The translations under genes and the position numbers were made by a program. From Glaciihabitans sp. (lineage in GTDB: Bacteria > Actinomycetota > Actinomycetes > Actinomycetales > Microbacteriaceae): 33,213 nt of DNA. Positions 23,890 through 33,192 of this stretch are shown here, in pieces. The notes beneath the pieces were generated by a model. That model saw only the letters and a list, made by a program, of their open reading frames with translations, was not told the origin of the DNA and did not search any database. Numbering within the stretch: position 1 is the first letter of the stretch; each line of letters opens with the position of its first letter. The stretch covers positions 1 to 33,213 of the forward strand of contig JADGOT010000019.1 of assembly GCA_017882805.1 (NCBI GenBank). Reading direction: 5' to 3'.

Positions 23890-24644
23890 ACGATCTGTTC
23901 GATCTCAGCGGTCGCACGGCGGTCGTCACTGGCGCCAAGCGGGGAATCGGTTTCGCAATGGCGAACGCGCTCGCCGGGGCCGGCGCCGACATCATTGGAG
24001 TAAGCGCCACGCTCGAGCCGACGGGCAGCGCGATTGAACAGGCCGTGCTCGCCCACGGGCGTTCCTTCACAGGTTTTGCGGTCGATTTCGCGGATCGGGA
24101 CGCCGTGATCGAGCTCGGAACGAAGCTCTCGGCGCTGCACCCAGACATCCTCGTGAACAATGCCGGCACCATCGAACGCTCACCGGCCGTCGATCACCCG
24201 CTCGAACTCTGGGACCGCGTAATCGGCGTAGACCTGTCTAGCCAGTTCGTTCTCGCGCAAGCCATCGGACGATCGATGCTCGAGCGCGGATCTGGCAAGA
24301 TCATTTTCACGGCATCACTGCTCAGTTTTCAGGGAGGTATCAACGTGCCCGGCTACACAGCAGCAAAGTCCGGAATCGCCGGCCTGACCAAAGCCCTCTC
24401 GAACGAGTGGGCGGGCAAGGGGGTGACGGTCAACGCGATCGCGCCCGGCTACATCGCGACCGACAACACGCAGGCGCTTCAGGATGACCCGGATCGCTCG
24501 CGCGCCATCCTGGACAGGATCCCCGCCGGCCGCTGGGGAACCGCGGGCGACCTCGCGGGAGCCACGGTCTTCCTGGCCTCGAGCGCGTCGGACTACGTGT
24601 CCGGCATCACACTGCCGGTCGACGGCGGATGGCTCGGACGATGA
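23886..24644 (+). CDS. Short-chain dehydrogenase/reductase, sugar-acid or keto-deoxy-acid type
   Basis: The product is 252 aa, a classical SDR. It has the nucleotide site TGAKRGIGFA (from T16), NNAGT, the catalytic Ser in TASLLSF, Y157 and K161 (GYTAAKSG), and the C-terminal SDYVSGITLPVDGGW. It is close in style to KduD and gluconate 5-dehydrogenase and could also be a 2-keto-3-deoxy-L-fuconate dehydrogenase. In the operon it follows a zinc dehydrogenase, so the two may carry out an oxidation-reduction pair that inverts one carbon of a sugar acid. GTG start overlapping the previous stop, and its own stop overlaps the aldolase ATG. Confidence 0.87.
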   Translation: MNDLFDLSGRTAVVTGAKRGIGFAMANALAGAGADIIGVSATLEPTGSAIEQAVLAHGRSFTGFAVDFADRDAVIELGTKLSALHPDILVNNAGTIERSPAVDHPLELWDRVIGVDLSSQFVLAQAIGRSMLERGSGKIIFTASLLSFQGGINVPGYTAAKSGIAGLTKALSNEWAGKGVTVNAIAPGYIATDNTQALQDDPDRSRAILDRIPAGRWGTAGDLAGATVFLASSASDYVSGITLPVDGGWLGR

Positions 24645-25279
24645 CCGCCACATCCACGCTGGCGCGACTGGCCGACATCCGCATCATCCCGGTCATCACC
24701 ATCGACGACGCCGCGAAGGCGTCCGATGTCGCTGCGGCCCTGCTCGCCGGCGGAATTGCGTGCGGCGAGATTACCCTTCGCACGCCGGACGGCCTGGCGG
24801 GCGTCGCGGCAATCAGCGACGTAGTCGGTTTCGTCGGCGGCGCAGGCACGGTCATTACCGTCGATCAGGTGGATCGCTGCGTCGATGCTGGCGCGCAGTT
24901 TCTCGTCTGCCCTGGCTTCGACGACGAGGTCGTCGAGCGGGCCCAGTTCCACGACATCGCCATCCTGCCCGGCGTCGCCACCGCCACCGAAATCCAGCGC
25001 GCAATGAAGGCCGGACTCGACGTGGTCAAGTTCTTTCCCGCCGATCGTCTTGGCGGCCTCGACACGATCAAGGCTCTCGCGGCGCCGCTTGCCGACGTCG
25101 GCTTCGTGCCCAGCGGTGGCGTCAACCCCACCAATATCGTCGAGTACCTCGCCCATCCGGCGATCTTTGCCGTCAGTGGGAGCTGGATGGCAACTCGCGC
25201 AGCCATCGCGACCGGTGACTTCGATTCGATCGAGCGACTGAGTCGCACCGCCTCGGGGCTCGCCGCAGGAGCGAAATGA
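24641..25279 (+). CDS. eda: KDPG/KDPGal aldolase (Eda family)
   Basis: The product is 212 aa, the standard length of this class I aldolase. Catalytic E43 (CGEITLRTP) and Schiff-base K130 (VVKFFPADRLGG) are in place, with ILPGVATATEI and VPSGGVNPTN for phosphate binding. It splits 2-keto-3-deoxy-6-phosphogluconate or its galactonate epimer to pyruvate and glyceraldehyde 3-phosphate. The start at 24641 (ATGA overlap with the SDR stop) is preferred over an ATG 12 bases earlier. It overlaps the kinase start by four bases, and the kinase would make its substrate. Unphosphorylated keto-deoxy acids are also used by some relatives. Confidence 0.92.
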   Translation: MTATSTLARLADIRIIPVITIDDAAKASDVAAALLAGGIACGEITLRTPDGLAGVAAISDVVGFVGGAGTVITVDQVDRCVDAGAQFLVCPGFDDEVVERAQFHDIAILPGVATATEIQRAMKAGLDVVKFFPADRLGGLDTIKALAAPLADVGFVPSGGVNPTNIVEYLAHPAIFAVSGSWMATRAAIATGDFDSIERLSRTASGLAAGAK

Positions 25280-26217
25280 AACCGGTCGTCACTCTCGGCG
25301 AAACCATGGGGCTGTTTCGCGCCGCATCCATCGGTTCACTCGCCCACGTCTCAGACTTCACCCTCGGAATCGGCGGCGCAGAGAGCAACGTCGCCATTGC
25401 GCTGACTCGTCTCGGCACTCCGGCCCGCTGGCTTGGGCGAGTCGGAGCAGATCCGATCGGTCGTCGGGTTGTGCGCGAGCTCCGCGCGGAAGGTGTTGAC
25501 GTGCGAGCCATCGTCGACCCCGGCGCTCCGACGGGAATCATGGTGAAGGAGCAGCGCACGTCGGATGCGACGCGCGTGCAGTATTACCGCGCGGCAAGCG
25601 CCGGAAGCCGACTGTGCATCGATGATCTAGCCGCTGCGGACATCCCGAACACCGCCCTGTTGCACGTGACCGGCATAACCCCCGCACTATCCTCCAGCGC
25701 TCACGAGGCCGTGCTTGAGGCGATCTCGATCGCGTCAGCGGCGGGCATTCCCGTTTCGTTCGACATCAACCACCGTCCTTCGCTCTGGCGGGACGATCCG
25801 GCACCGGTGTATCGCGAGCTGGCTAGCGCAGCGCAGATCGTCTTCGCTGGCGACGACGAGGCTCGCCTCCTGTTCCCGGATTCAGCCACACCGCTTGAGC
25901 TTGCGCACCACATCGCCGACCTCGGACCGAGTCAGGTTGTCATCAAGCTAGGCGAAGCCGGCTGCGTCGCCGTGATCGATGGCACGGAGTACCAACGTGA
26001 CGCACTGGCCATTCGAGCGGTCGACACGGTAGGGGCCGGCGACGCCTTTGTCGCGGGATACCTCGCAGAGTTGCTCGCCGGGCTATCCGTCGATGATCGA
26101 ATTACCACCGCCGTTACCCTCGGCGCCTTCGCCTGCCTCAACTCGGGCGACTGGGAAGGCCTCCCGACCCGTGACGAACTGGGATTGCTGACCAGAAGCG
26201 AGCCCGTGCAGCGCTAG
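25276..26217 (+). CDS. kdgK: 2-keto-3-deoxygluconate kinase (PfkB family)
   Basis: The product is 313 aa. PfkB signature 1 is GGAESNVAIALTRLG near residue 33; signature 2 is DTVGAGDAFVAGYLAEL with D256 as the catalytic base. ITPALS, SFDINHRPSLW and VIKLGEAGC are typical of KDG kinases. It phosphorylates the 6-hydroxyl of KDG (or KDGal) and hands it to the aldolase encoded just before. A 6-hydroxyl is absent from the 6-deoxy acids made from fucose or rhamnose, which bears on what this locus degrades. It is the last gene of the operon and its stop overlaps the CocE gene tail to tail (CTAG). Confidence 0.9.
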   Translation: MKPVVTLGETMGLFRAASIGSLAHVSDFTLGIGGAESNVAIALTRLGTPARWLGRVGADPIGRRVVRELRAEGVDVRAIVDPGAPTGIMVKEQRTSDATRVQYYRAASAGSRLCIDDLAAADIPNTALLHVTGITPALSSSAHEAVLEAISIASAAGIPVSFDINHRPSLWRDDPAPVYRELASAAQIVFAGDDEARLLFPDSATPLELAHHIADLGPSQVVIKLGEAGCVAVIDGTEYQRDALAIRAVDTVGAGDAFVAGYLAELLAGLSVDDRITTAVTLGAFACLNSGDWEGLPTRDELGLLTRSEPVQR

Positions 26218-27845
26218 CTGAACCGCGGCAGGCTGATAGCCGACGGATGCTCCGCGTCGGCGAAGACGGCCTGCTCGGCCGCGAACATCGCGGTGCCGAC
26301 ATCGTGGCGCTCATCGCTGCCAAGGTTTCGCGCGTAGCGAGGATGTGCGCCGCTCGAGATCTGAACGCGGAGCCGATGCCCCCGGCGGAAGAGTTGCGCG
26401 GTTGGCGACAACTCGAGGTGGATGAGCTGCGGCTCTGCACTGACCGCGGCGACTGCCACCCGGATGAGACCATCCGTGACATTGAAGGATCGGCCGCGGG
26501 CATCCACCTCGCACAGGCGAACGAACAGGTCCCAGGTTGGCCGGTTCGACGACATCCAGATGTCGGCGGACACCGAACCAACGATTCGCAGGTCTTCGGC
26601 GAGCGCCGCCGAGGTAAACGTCAGAACGTCGTCGCGCGACTCCAGGGCGCGGTTGTTCTTGCGTCCGGCGCCGGCGAGCAGCAGCCGTCCGCCCACGGAT
26701 GGCGTCGGGACGACTGGGTCGTAGGTGTAACAGCTGGGATCGCCTGCAATGGTGGTCGCACCCAGCGATCCGTCCGCGCCGAGAAACCAATTCTCCGACA
26801 CCGACTGAGTAGGCGGCCACTGGTGGAGATCGAGCCACTCGTTCGCGCCCATGACGAATGCCCGAACGGGCGCGCGGGAGACTCCCGCCGGTTGACCCGA
26901 GTGGATGCCGCTCCATTCGAGTGTGTCCTTGACCGACGCGTTGGATGCACCCTTCGATGCGTGGGTCCAGGGAACGATCGTCAGTCGCGCCGGCGTGCCC
27001 GCAGCTTGCAGGGCGTGGAAATCCTTGAGCTCGTCGATCAGGAACGGGTCATACCAACCAGCGACGAAGCTGGCGGGAATTCGCACCCGAGGAAGATCGA
27101 CCCGACGATCCCACGGTTCCCAGCGCGGGTCATCCTCGGTTCGCGTGACCGTGTCTTTGAAGAAGGGCCACGCCGCCCCGATCGCCTTCTCGTCGATTAC
27201 ATTGATCGGCAGCGTGTTCATGGCGGTCTGCAGGTGCTTCTCGTCGATGCCGAGCGCGACGCGTGCGTTGGCGCGCGGCCGCTCCTGCATGGCAGTCACC
27301 CACGCCCAGCGGGCCGCGGTGTCGAGTTCGACTGCACCCGTGCTCAGGAAGTTCTGCGCAAGCCGGGCGGAGGTGAAGTGCGGGTGCATCGCAACCACGT
27401 CATGCGCAGCCTCGGCGGCAACCGCCCATTGGGTGTAACCGAGATAGCTGGCCCCGGCCAGGATTATCGACCCGGAGTACCAGGGTTGTCCCCGCACCCA
27501 GTCGAGCACCGCGTGCCCGTCGTCGCGCTCGTGGTGCATCGCGTAGAACGGGCCGCCGGTCGAGCCGAAGGTTCCGCGCGAGTTGACGACGACGGTCTGG
27601 AATCCTCGTTCCGCGTAGGCGCGGGCCACGAAACCGGAAAACGCTTTGCGGGAGTAGCAGGTGCGAATGAGGATGGTCGGCGCATCAGTTGCGGTGGACG
27701 GCGCCCAGCGGTCCGCGAGCAAGACCGCGCCGTCGGGCATCGGGATGCCAACATCCAGCTCCCCGGTGATTCGCCGAGCGGTCGCCTTCGGCAAACCGAA
27801 AACCGCACCGAACACACGGCGTGTAACGGCGTGCGTTCGTGTCAT
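26214..27845 (-). CDS. CocE/NonD-type alpha/beta hydrolase (peptidase S15 family)
   Basis: The product is 543 aa. The alpha/beta-hydrolase core has the nucleophile in GASYLGYTQWA, the Asp in GWYDPFLIDEL and the His in PWTHAS, followed by a C-terminal jelly-roll (DLFVRLCEVDARGRSFNVTDGLIR, HLELSPTAQLFRRGHRLRVQISSG) that is typical of X-Pro dipeptidyl-peptidases, cocaine esterase and glutaryl acylases. It hydrolyses an ester or amide that cannot be named. No signal peptide is seen. It is a single gene, convergent with the kinase, and nothing ties it to the sugar regulons. Confidence 0.9.
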   Translation of the reverse strand: MTRTHAVTRRVFGAVFGLPKATARRITGELDVGIPMPDGAVLLADRWAPSTATDAPTILIRTCYSRKAFSGFVARAYAERGFQTVVVNSRGTFGSTGGPFYAMHHERDDGHAVLDWVRGQPWYSGSIILAGASYLGYTQWAVAAEAAHDVVAMHPHFTSARLAQNFLSTGAVELDTAARWAWVTAMQERPRANARVALGIDEKHLQTAMNTLPINVIDEKAIGAAWPFFKDTVTRTEDDPRWEPWDRRVDLPRVRIPASFVAGWYDPFLIDELKDFHALQAAGTPARLTIVPWTHASKGASNASVKDTLEWSGIHSGQPAGVSRAPVRAFVMGANEWLDLHQWPPTQSVSENWFLGADGSLGATTIAGDPSCYTYDPVVPTPSVGGRLLLAGAGRKNNRALESRDDVLTFTSAALAEDLRIVGSVSADIWMSSNRPTWDLFVRLCEVDARGRSFNVTDGLIRVAVAAVSAEPQLIHLELSPTAQLFRRGHRLRVQISSGAHPRYARNLGSDERHDVGTAMFAAEQAVFADAEHPSAISLPRFS

Positions 27846-27924
27846 GGTTGCCCCTGAGGAATTGTCGTCGACCTATTCTCTTCGGTTTAGCACGCCAACC
27901 TGATTGGCGACGCCAATCGAACCT

Positions 27925-28788
27925 CTAGGAGAGGATGTCCTTCGCGGCGAAGCGGCCGTAGGCGAGGGCCGCGAAGACGATGATGTATCCGCCCTGAAGC
28001 TCGGCATTCGTGACGAAGTTCGCCCAGGAGATCGGGTCGCGCAGAAAATCGCCAAAGCCGAGCCAGTAGTTGCTGAACAGCCACGGGTGCAACCAGCCGA
28101 GTTGGGGCAGCTGGTCGAGCACCTCAGACGTGACCGACAGGATGATGGTCGCGGCCATGGCCCCGACCGGCACATCCGTGAGCGTCGACAGAAAAAGGCC
28201 GATGGCGGAGAGCCCGAGCAACGAGACCGTGACGTAGAGGGCGACCAACAGCGATCGCCCGAGTGCGTTGCCAAGACTCACCGTGTCGCCGGAGAGGATG
28301 GTGACGGAGCCAGACGGGAACAGAGCGAACCCAATCAGGGCACCCGCGATGCACACGACCAGCGTCGCCGCCAGACAGAAGGCCGCAGCGCCGACGTACT
28401 TCACCGCGAGAAGTCGGATGCGACCTGCCGGCGCAATGAGCAGGTAGCGAAGTGTGCCGTTGGATGCCTCGCCCGCGATGGTGTCACCGGCCACGACCCC
28501 CACGGTCAGCGGCAGGAACAGGGGTACGCAAACACCGAGCGCTACGAACACAACGAAGAGTCCGTTGTTCTCGATCCGGTCGAGGAACGCCGGTCCCGCT
28601 CCCCCGCCGCTGCCCGAGCGGGTAAGCCGCACCGCGATGGCAATCAGGATGGGAACAGCGGCAAGGGCGGCGAGCATCGCCCAGGTGCGCTTGCGGCGGA
28701 ACAGCACGGAAAGCTCCGTGCCGAGCAGCGCGAGCCCGCTGGCGGGGCGAGTGCGGATCGTGTTAGTGGTCAACGTTGAACCCCTCAC
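27925..28788 (-). CDS. ABC-2 type transporter permease
   Basis: The product is up to 287 aa with six hydrophobic segments and the N-terminal amphipathic stretch ELSVLFRRKRTWAM usual for ABC-2 permeases. It pairs with the ATPase encoded just upstream. Two starts compete: the GTG at 28788, overlapping the ATPase by 26 bases without a clear ribosome site, and a TTG at 28773 with GAGGGG seven bases before it. Substrate unknown; related systems export lipids, peptides or drugs. Confidence 0.87.
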   Translation of the reverse strand: MRGSTLTTNTIRTRPASGLALLGTELSVLFRRKRTWAMLAALAAVPILIAIAVRLTRSGSGGGAGPAFLDRIENNGLFVVFVALGVCVPLFLPLTVGVVAGDTIAGEASNGTLRYLLIAPAGRIRLLAVKYVGAAAFCLAATLVVCIAGALIGFALFPSGSVTILSGDTVSLGNALGRSLLVALYVTVSLLGLSAIGLFLSTLTDVPVGAMAATIILSVTSEVLDQLPQLGWLHPWLFSNYWLGFGDFLRDPISWANFVTNAELQGGYIIVFAALAYGRFAAKDILS

Positions 28789-29719
28789 CGGTGAGCGAGA
28801 CGAAGCGATCCTCGAGGCTGGGACTCTCGACCGCGAAGCCGCGCACGCGCACCTTCGCCTTCACCAAGGCCGCGACGACAGTGTCGGGTTCCACCGGCTT
28901 GTCGCCGAAGATAGCGACGACCGTGGTGTCCACGGAGTCTGGCGGGAGCTGCTGCACGGTCATCCCGAGCTTTTCGAGCACGCCGGTTGCAAGCTGCGGG
29001 TCGGGTGTCTGGACGCGTGCCCGCGGCCGACCGACGTCACGCAGTTGATCGAGCGTTCCCTGGGCGACGAGACTGCCGACGCTCATCACGGCGGCGTGCG
29101 TGCAGATTTGCTCGATCTCGGCGAGGAGGTGGCTCGAAACGAAGATCGTCGTTCCCTGCGACGCCAGCGAACGTACCAGGCTTCGCACCTCGCGCGTCCC
29201 CTGCGGGTCCAGACCGTTAGTCGGCTCATCCAGGATCAGAAGTTCGCGCGGCGTGAGCAGGGCGTTCGCGATGCCCAGACGCTGCTTCATGCCGAGCGAG
29301 TAGGCCTTGACCTTCTTGCCCGCTGCGGCAGAAAGTCCAACTCGCTCGAGCGCATCCGCGACCCGCGCACTCCTCGTTCGCGATGGCGCGTAGAGGTCGG
29401 CACTGTCGAGCCGACGGAGGTTGTCCGCGCCAGACAGGTACGGGTAGAAGCCCGGGCCCTCGACCAGGGCGCCCACCCGGGGAAGCACACTCGCGTTGTC
29501 GCGGGGCATGGCTGCGCCGAGCACGCGAACCTCGCCGCTCGTCGGCGACGCAAGCCCGAGCAGCATCCGGATCGTGGTCGTCTTGCCCGACCCGTTCGGA
29601 CCGAGAAATCCAAACACCGAGCCATGCGGAACGCTCAGGTCGATGTCATTTACTGCGGCATACCCACCGAAGCGCTTGGTCAGCCCGCGTGTTTCGATCG
29701 CGAGTTCGGCCGCGGTCAC
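28763..29719 (-). CDS. ABC transporter ATP-binding protein (CcmA/DrrA type)
   Basis: The product is 318 aa. Walker A GPNGSGKTT, signature YSLGMKQRLGIANALL, Walker B LLILDEPTNGLD and the switch His (SSHLLAEIEQI) are intact. A C-terminal domain of about 90 residues follows, as in the drug- and lipid-exporting branch. Its start overlaps the stop of the LolA-like gene by four bases, and the permease gene overlaps its own end, so the three form one unit. Confidence 0.92.
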   Translation of the reverse strand: MTAAELAIETRGLTKRFGGYAAVNDIDLSVPHGSVFGFLGPNGSGKTTTIRMLLGLASPTSGEVRVLGAAMPRDNASVLPRVGALVEGPGFYPYLSGADNLRRLDSADLYAPSRTRSARVADALERVGLSAAAGKKVKAYSLGMKQRLGIANALLTPRELLILDEPTNGLDPQGTREVRSLVRSLASQGTTIFVSSHLLAEIEQICTHAAVMSVGSLVAQGTLDQLRDVGRPRARVQTPDPQLATGVLEKLGMTVQQLPPDSVDTTVVAIFGDKPVEPDTVVAALVKAKVRVRGFAVESPSLEDRFVSLTGEGFNVDH

Positions 29720-30831
29720 TGCGCGGTTGCTACTTCTTGCAGACGAGCGACCGAGACGGAGCCGGCGACGATCCGACCATCCGATGTGAACAGCACGTTG
29801 AACAGCGACGTATGCAGCAGCCGTCCGCCGGCGACAGCAGTAGTCAGCTCGCCGAACGAACGCGACTGGGACAGCGTGCCGAGCGAGTTCGCCGCAGCGA
29901 CAGTCACGACGGCATCCCAGCCATGGCCGGTGACCGTCTCGGTGGGCTTGGTAGCGGGCGCGTCAGGCGCCTTCGGCGCGGTTGCGTGCTGGTTGATCTC
30001 GGTCACCTTCGCTCCGGCCGGGGCCGAAAAGGCAAACAGCGAAGCGGCGGGAGTCGCGAGGTCGATCGAGCTGAAACCAATGTTCACGGCGGGGGTCTTT
30101 TGACCGCGCGCGTCGATCCGAACCTGAAGTGGAACACCGGTCTCGGCGTCAACAGCGATCGAGACGGATCCAATCAGTGTGTCAGTGACCTTTGGAGTCA
30201 GCACCAGGTCGTAGGCCGGGCGGCCGGCCACACGAACGTTGGAGTCGACGCTGAGCGTGCTGGTCGGCTCGAGCTGGGCGATCAGCTTCTTGGCGAGACC
30301 CGCGGGCGTCGCATCCTGCGGATCGGGGGTCGTGGGGTCGGGAGACGTGGCCTGTGGCGTGGTACCCGGCCGCACGAAATGTTGCCGCGAGGCGAGGGTG
30401 GTGTGAGCGACGGAATTGTCTTTGGAGTCGTAGACCCAGACGTCGCTACCGTTGCGAATCACGTCCCGCTCGGCCAGTGACTCGAGGTTTTGCACTCGAG
30501 CTTTCGAGGGGCCGTCGACGTAGACGCGGAGGCTGTTCGGTCCGGTGAGCAGAGACAGATCCGCCGCCGAAAGCGCGCCACTCGATGAGCCCCGCGAGCT
30601 CGACGGAACGCTGCCTGCGGGCAGCGATGGTAGGCCGAGATCGGAGGTCTCCTCGACGGTTCCGGAGAAGGCTCTCACGTTGCTCGACGCGACGAGTTCC
30701 AGAATCTGGGTTGGTGTCTTGTCCGGGAGGCTGACGGAGGCGTTGGCCACCGTCGGAACCGCTATAGCGACGCCCGCAACCACGACGACTGCCGCTGCGG
30801 CCGGAGCCCATCTAAGCCAATTTCTGGACAT
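29716..30831 (-). CDS. LolA/RseB-like exported protein
   Basis: The product is 371 aa. An N-terminal hydrophobic helix (about residues 8-28) is followed by a region that resembles the open beta-barrel of LolA/RseB proteins (ELVASSNVRAFSGTVEETSDLGLP, VYVDGPSKARVQ, DVWVYDSKDNSVAHTTL, YDLVLTPKVTDTLIGSVSIAVDAETGVPLQVRIDARGQ split along the fold). The fold binds lipids or senses envelope state. First gene of the operon with the ABC ATPase and permease, suggesting a lipid- or lipoprotein-related job. Role is inference. Confidence 0.8.
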   Translation of the reverse strand: MSRNWLRWAPAAAAVVVVAGVAIAVPTVANASVSLPDKTPTQILELVASSNVRAFSGTVEETSDLGLPSLPAGSVPSSSRGSSSGALSAADLSLLTGPNSLRVYVDGPSKARVQNLESLAERDVIRNGSDVWVYDSKDNSVAHTTLASRQHFVRPGTTPQATSPDPTTPDPQDATPAGLAKKLIAQLEPTSTLSVDSNVRVAGRPAYDLVLTPKVTDTLIGSVSIAVDAETGVPLQVRIDARGQKTPAVNIGFSSIDLATPAASLFAFSAPAGAKVTEINQHATAPKAPDAPATKPTETVTGHGWDAVVTVAAANSLGTLSQSRSFGELTTAVAGGRLLHTSLFNVLFTSDGRIVAGSVSVARLQEVATAQ

Positions 30832-30968
30832 CCGATGCCCGCCTTCCCAAACATGTTGCTGTTGAGTCGAAAGTACGCCCGAATTGCTGTGAATTGCCCG
30901 CTTTCACAGGAAGATCATCCTCTGGGAGTACGGGCAATTAGGATGAGCGTTGCTGCCCAAGGAGATCC

Positions 30969-31514
30969 GTGACCGACCCTGCACTAACCGAATCAGAGCC
31001 GCTGCGCTTCTACCGCTCGTTCACCGTCGGCCCCGAATTTCCGTCGAAGCTCGCGGTCGCGTCGTTTCGCTACATCCTCTTCAGCCCTATTGGCCTCGTA
31101 CGGGTGCTCGTGGTCGCGATTGCTTTTGCCATCGCGGCATACCTCAGTACCGTGCGGTCAAACGGCCAGGCCTACGCACTCGGTATCGGCGCTCTGGGAT
31201 TCGCCGGTTTCGTTGTTGTGATTGCTCTGGTCACTGTGATCGGTTTCGTGGTCGAACGCCGACGACTCCGCGATCGGATACCGGCCGGATCCGAATTCGC
31301 GGTCGGATTCCGCGACGCCACCATCCTCATGCGAAGCCCGATGGATACCGCCGAGGTCGCGTTTACGCAGTACCAGTCCTTCGAGCAGGTCGGCGACTTC
31401 GTGCTGCTGCGGCGACGGTCATCCCGAATACTCAACTTCCTGCCCGTCGAGTGCTTCACGCCCGATTCTCTGGCTTACCTCCGCGAGAAGATCCCGCTGC
31501 CCGCCAAGCGCTAA
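30969..31514 (+). CDS. YcxB-like membrane protein
   Basis: The product is 181 aa. Two adjacent membrane helices (about residues 41-60 and 70-93) are followed by a C-terminal domain of the YcxB type (FAVGFRDATILMRSP...EVAFTQYQSFEQVGDFVLLRR...FLPVECFTPDSLAYLREKIP). Function of the family is unknown. GTG start with AAGGAGAT five bases upstream. It stands alone, divergent from the LolA-like operon. Confidence 0.8.
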   Translation: MTDPALTESEPLRFYRSFTVGPEFPSKLAVASFRYILFSPIGLVRVLVVAIAFAIAAYLSTVRSNGQAYALGIGALGFAGFVVVIALVTVIGFVVERRRLRDRIPAGSEFAVGFRDATILMRSPMDTAEVAFTQYQSFEQVGDFVLLRRRSSRILNFLPVECFTPDSLAYLREKIPLPAKR

Positions 31515-31557
31515 GCCAGTTTCACCGCTCCAGTTTCGGGTGGCCAGGGAAGACTCG

Positions 31558-32568
31558 CTAGGCCTCGCGGGTTTTCGGCGACGACTCGAGCGTCAGCGCG
31601 GGATCGCGCAGCACCGAGTCGCCGAGCACGTCGTCGATCTTCGCGAGCAGCTCCGCCGGGATCTCGACGCCGGATGCGACCACGTTCTCCTTAACCTGCT
31701 CGGGGCGTGATGCCCCGATGATCGCCGACGCGACGTTCTCATTCTGAAGAACCCATGCGACGGCAAGCTGAGCGAGCGAGAGGTTCAACTCGGCCGCAAT
31801 GGGCTCGAGCTCTTGAACACGGGTCAGGATGCTTTCCTGCATCCAGCGGGAGATCATCTTGGCGCCACCCTTGTCGTCGGTGGCTCGAGTTCCCTCGGGC
31901 AGCGCAGCACCTGGCTTGTACTTTCCGGTCAGGACGCCCTGCGCGATGGGCGACCAGACGATTTGCGAGATGCCGAGCTCCTTCGAGGTCGGCACAACCT
32001 CGGCCTCGATGACCCGGTAGAGAGCCGAGTACTGCGGCTGGTTGGAGATGAGCTGGATCTTGAGCTCCTTCGCGAGCGCCGCGCCGGCGCGAAGCTGGTC
32101 GGCCGTCCACTCGCTGACACCGATGTAGAGCGCCTTGCCGGAACGCACGACGTCGGCGAACGCCTGGAAGGTCTCCTCGAGCGGGGTCTCGTAGTCGAAC
32201 CGGTGAGCCTGATAGAGGTCGACGTAGTCGGTCTGCAGTCGGCCGAGCGACAGGTCGATGGACTCGAGGATGTGTTTGCGCGAGAGTCCGACGTCGTTGT
32301 GGCCCTTGGGCCCGGTCGGCCCGAAGACCTTGGTGAAGATTTCGAGCGACTGGCGGCGTTCACCCTTGAGGGCCTCACCGAGAACTGTCTCCGCGGCGGT
32401 GTTCGCGTAGACATCCGCGGTGTCGAACGTGGTGATCCCGTTCTCGATCGCAGCCTTCACACACAGGCTCGCAGTGTCGTTCTCCACCTGTGAGCCGTGC
32501 GTGAGCCAGTTGCCGTACGTGATTTCGGAGATCTTGAAACCGGAGTTGCCGAGGTAGCGAAATTTCAT
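31558..32568 (-). CDS. Aldo/keto reductase, KCNAB-like branch
   Basis: The product is 336 aa. D and Y in TFDTADVYANT, K in FTKVFGPTG and H in YQAHRFD make the AKR tetrad; the opening MKFRYLGNSGFKISEITYGNW and the WTADQL segment resemble the potassium-channel beta-subunit branch. It probably reduces aldehydes or ketones with NADPH. It differs clearly from the AKR at 18508 and lacks any link to the sugar operators. Confidence 0.9.
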   Translation of the reverse strand: MKFRYLGNSGFKISEITYGNWLTHGSQVENDTASLCVKAAIENGITTFDTADVYANTAAETVLGEALKGERRQSLEIFTKVFGPTGPKGHNDVGLSRKHILESIDLSLGRLQTDYVDLYQAHRFDYETPLEETFQAFADVVRSGKALYIGVSEWTADQLRAGAALAKELKIQLISNQPQYSALYRVIEAEVVPTSKELGISQIVWSPIAQGVLTGKYKPGAALPEGTRATDDKGGAKMISRWMQESILTRVQELEPIAAELNLSLAQLAVAWVLQNENVASAIIGASRPEQVKENVVASGVEIPAELLAKIDDVLGDSVLRDPALTLESSPKTREA

Positions 32569-32598
32569 ACGTTAACCCTATGCGGGGCTCGCGAGGTA

Positions 32599-33192
32599 CT
32601 AGTGCGCGCGTCTGCGGGCGATGGCGTCGAACACGAAACCCAGAGCAAACACGATGGCAATCGCGATGAGTGCTGCAACCAGCGGATTGACAGGGAACCA
32701 GAATCCCGCCGCCGCACCGACCCCAACGTGATACAGCGTGTAAATCGTCGATGCGACGAAGGACCGCGGCAGATATCTGCGCACGGCGAGCCCGCTGGCG
32801 CCAGCCGTCATCGTGACAGCGACCCGAACAAACGGCAGAAACTTCGCGCCCACGAGGTAGAGTCCCGGTCGCCGATTCAGACCCGCGGATGCCCGCGCAA
32901 AGATCTGGGTCATCCGCGGTCCGCGCATCCAGCGCCAACGCTCGAGTCCCACGCGTCGGCCAATGAAGAACGAGATCGCATCCCCGACCATGGTGGCCGC
33001 CACCGCCACAGTGAGCACGAGCCACAGCTGCGCTCCGCCGTTCGCGGCGACGAGCGTCGACAACGTGACGACACCGGTCTCGCCGGGGACAAATGGAAAG
33101 AACCCGTCGACAATCAGGATTGCCGCCATGACCACGTAGGCCCACGGGCTGGAACCGATCTGGGGAATCAGGTTCTCGACTCCGATGACCAT
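32599..33192 (-). CDS. DedA-family membrane protein
   Basis: The product is 197 aa (200 if a GTG at 33201 is used). The DedA pattern is present: FFPFVPGETGVVTLSTL near the start, GDAISFFIGRRVG, KFLPFVRVAVTMTAGASGLAVRRYLPRSF with the conserved Arg, and four to five membrane segments. DedA proteins are thought to flip lipid carriers such as undecaprenyl phosphate. No ribosome site decides the start. Confidence 0.88.
   Translation of the reverse strand: MVIGVENLIPQIGSSPWAYVVMAAILIVDGFFPFVPGETGVVTLSTLVAANGGAQLWLVLTVAVAATMVGDAISFFIGRRVGLERWRWMRGPRMTQIFARASAGLNRRPGLYLVGAKFLPFVRVAVTMTAGASGLAVRRYLPRSFVASTIYTLYHVGVGAAAGFWFPVNPLVAALIAIAIVFALGFVFDAIARRRAH

Noticed and set aside
26247-27857. Rightward open frame of 536 codons opposite the CocE-type gene
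   Set aside because: It is the antisense shadow of a gene with a complete catalytic triad; the product is Arg/Gly/His-rich without any motif.
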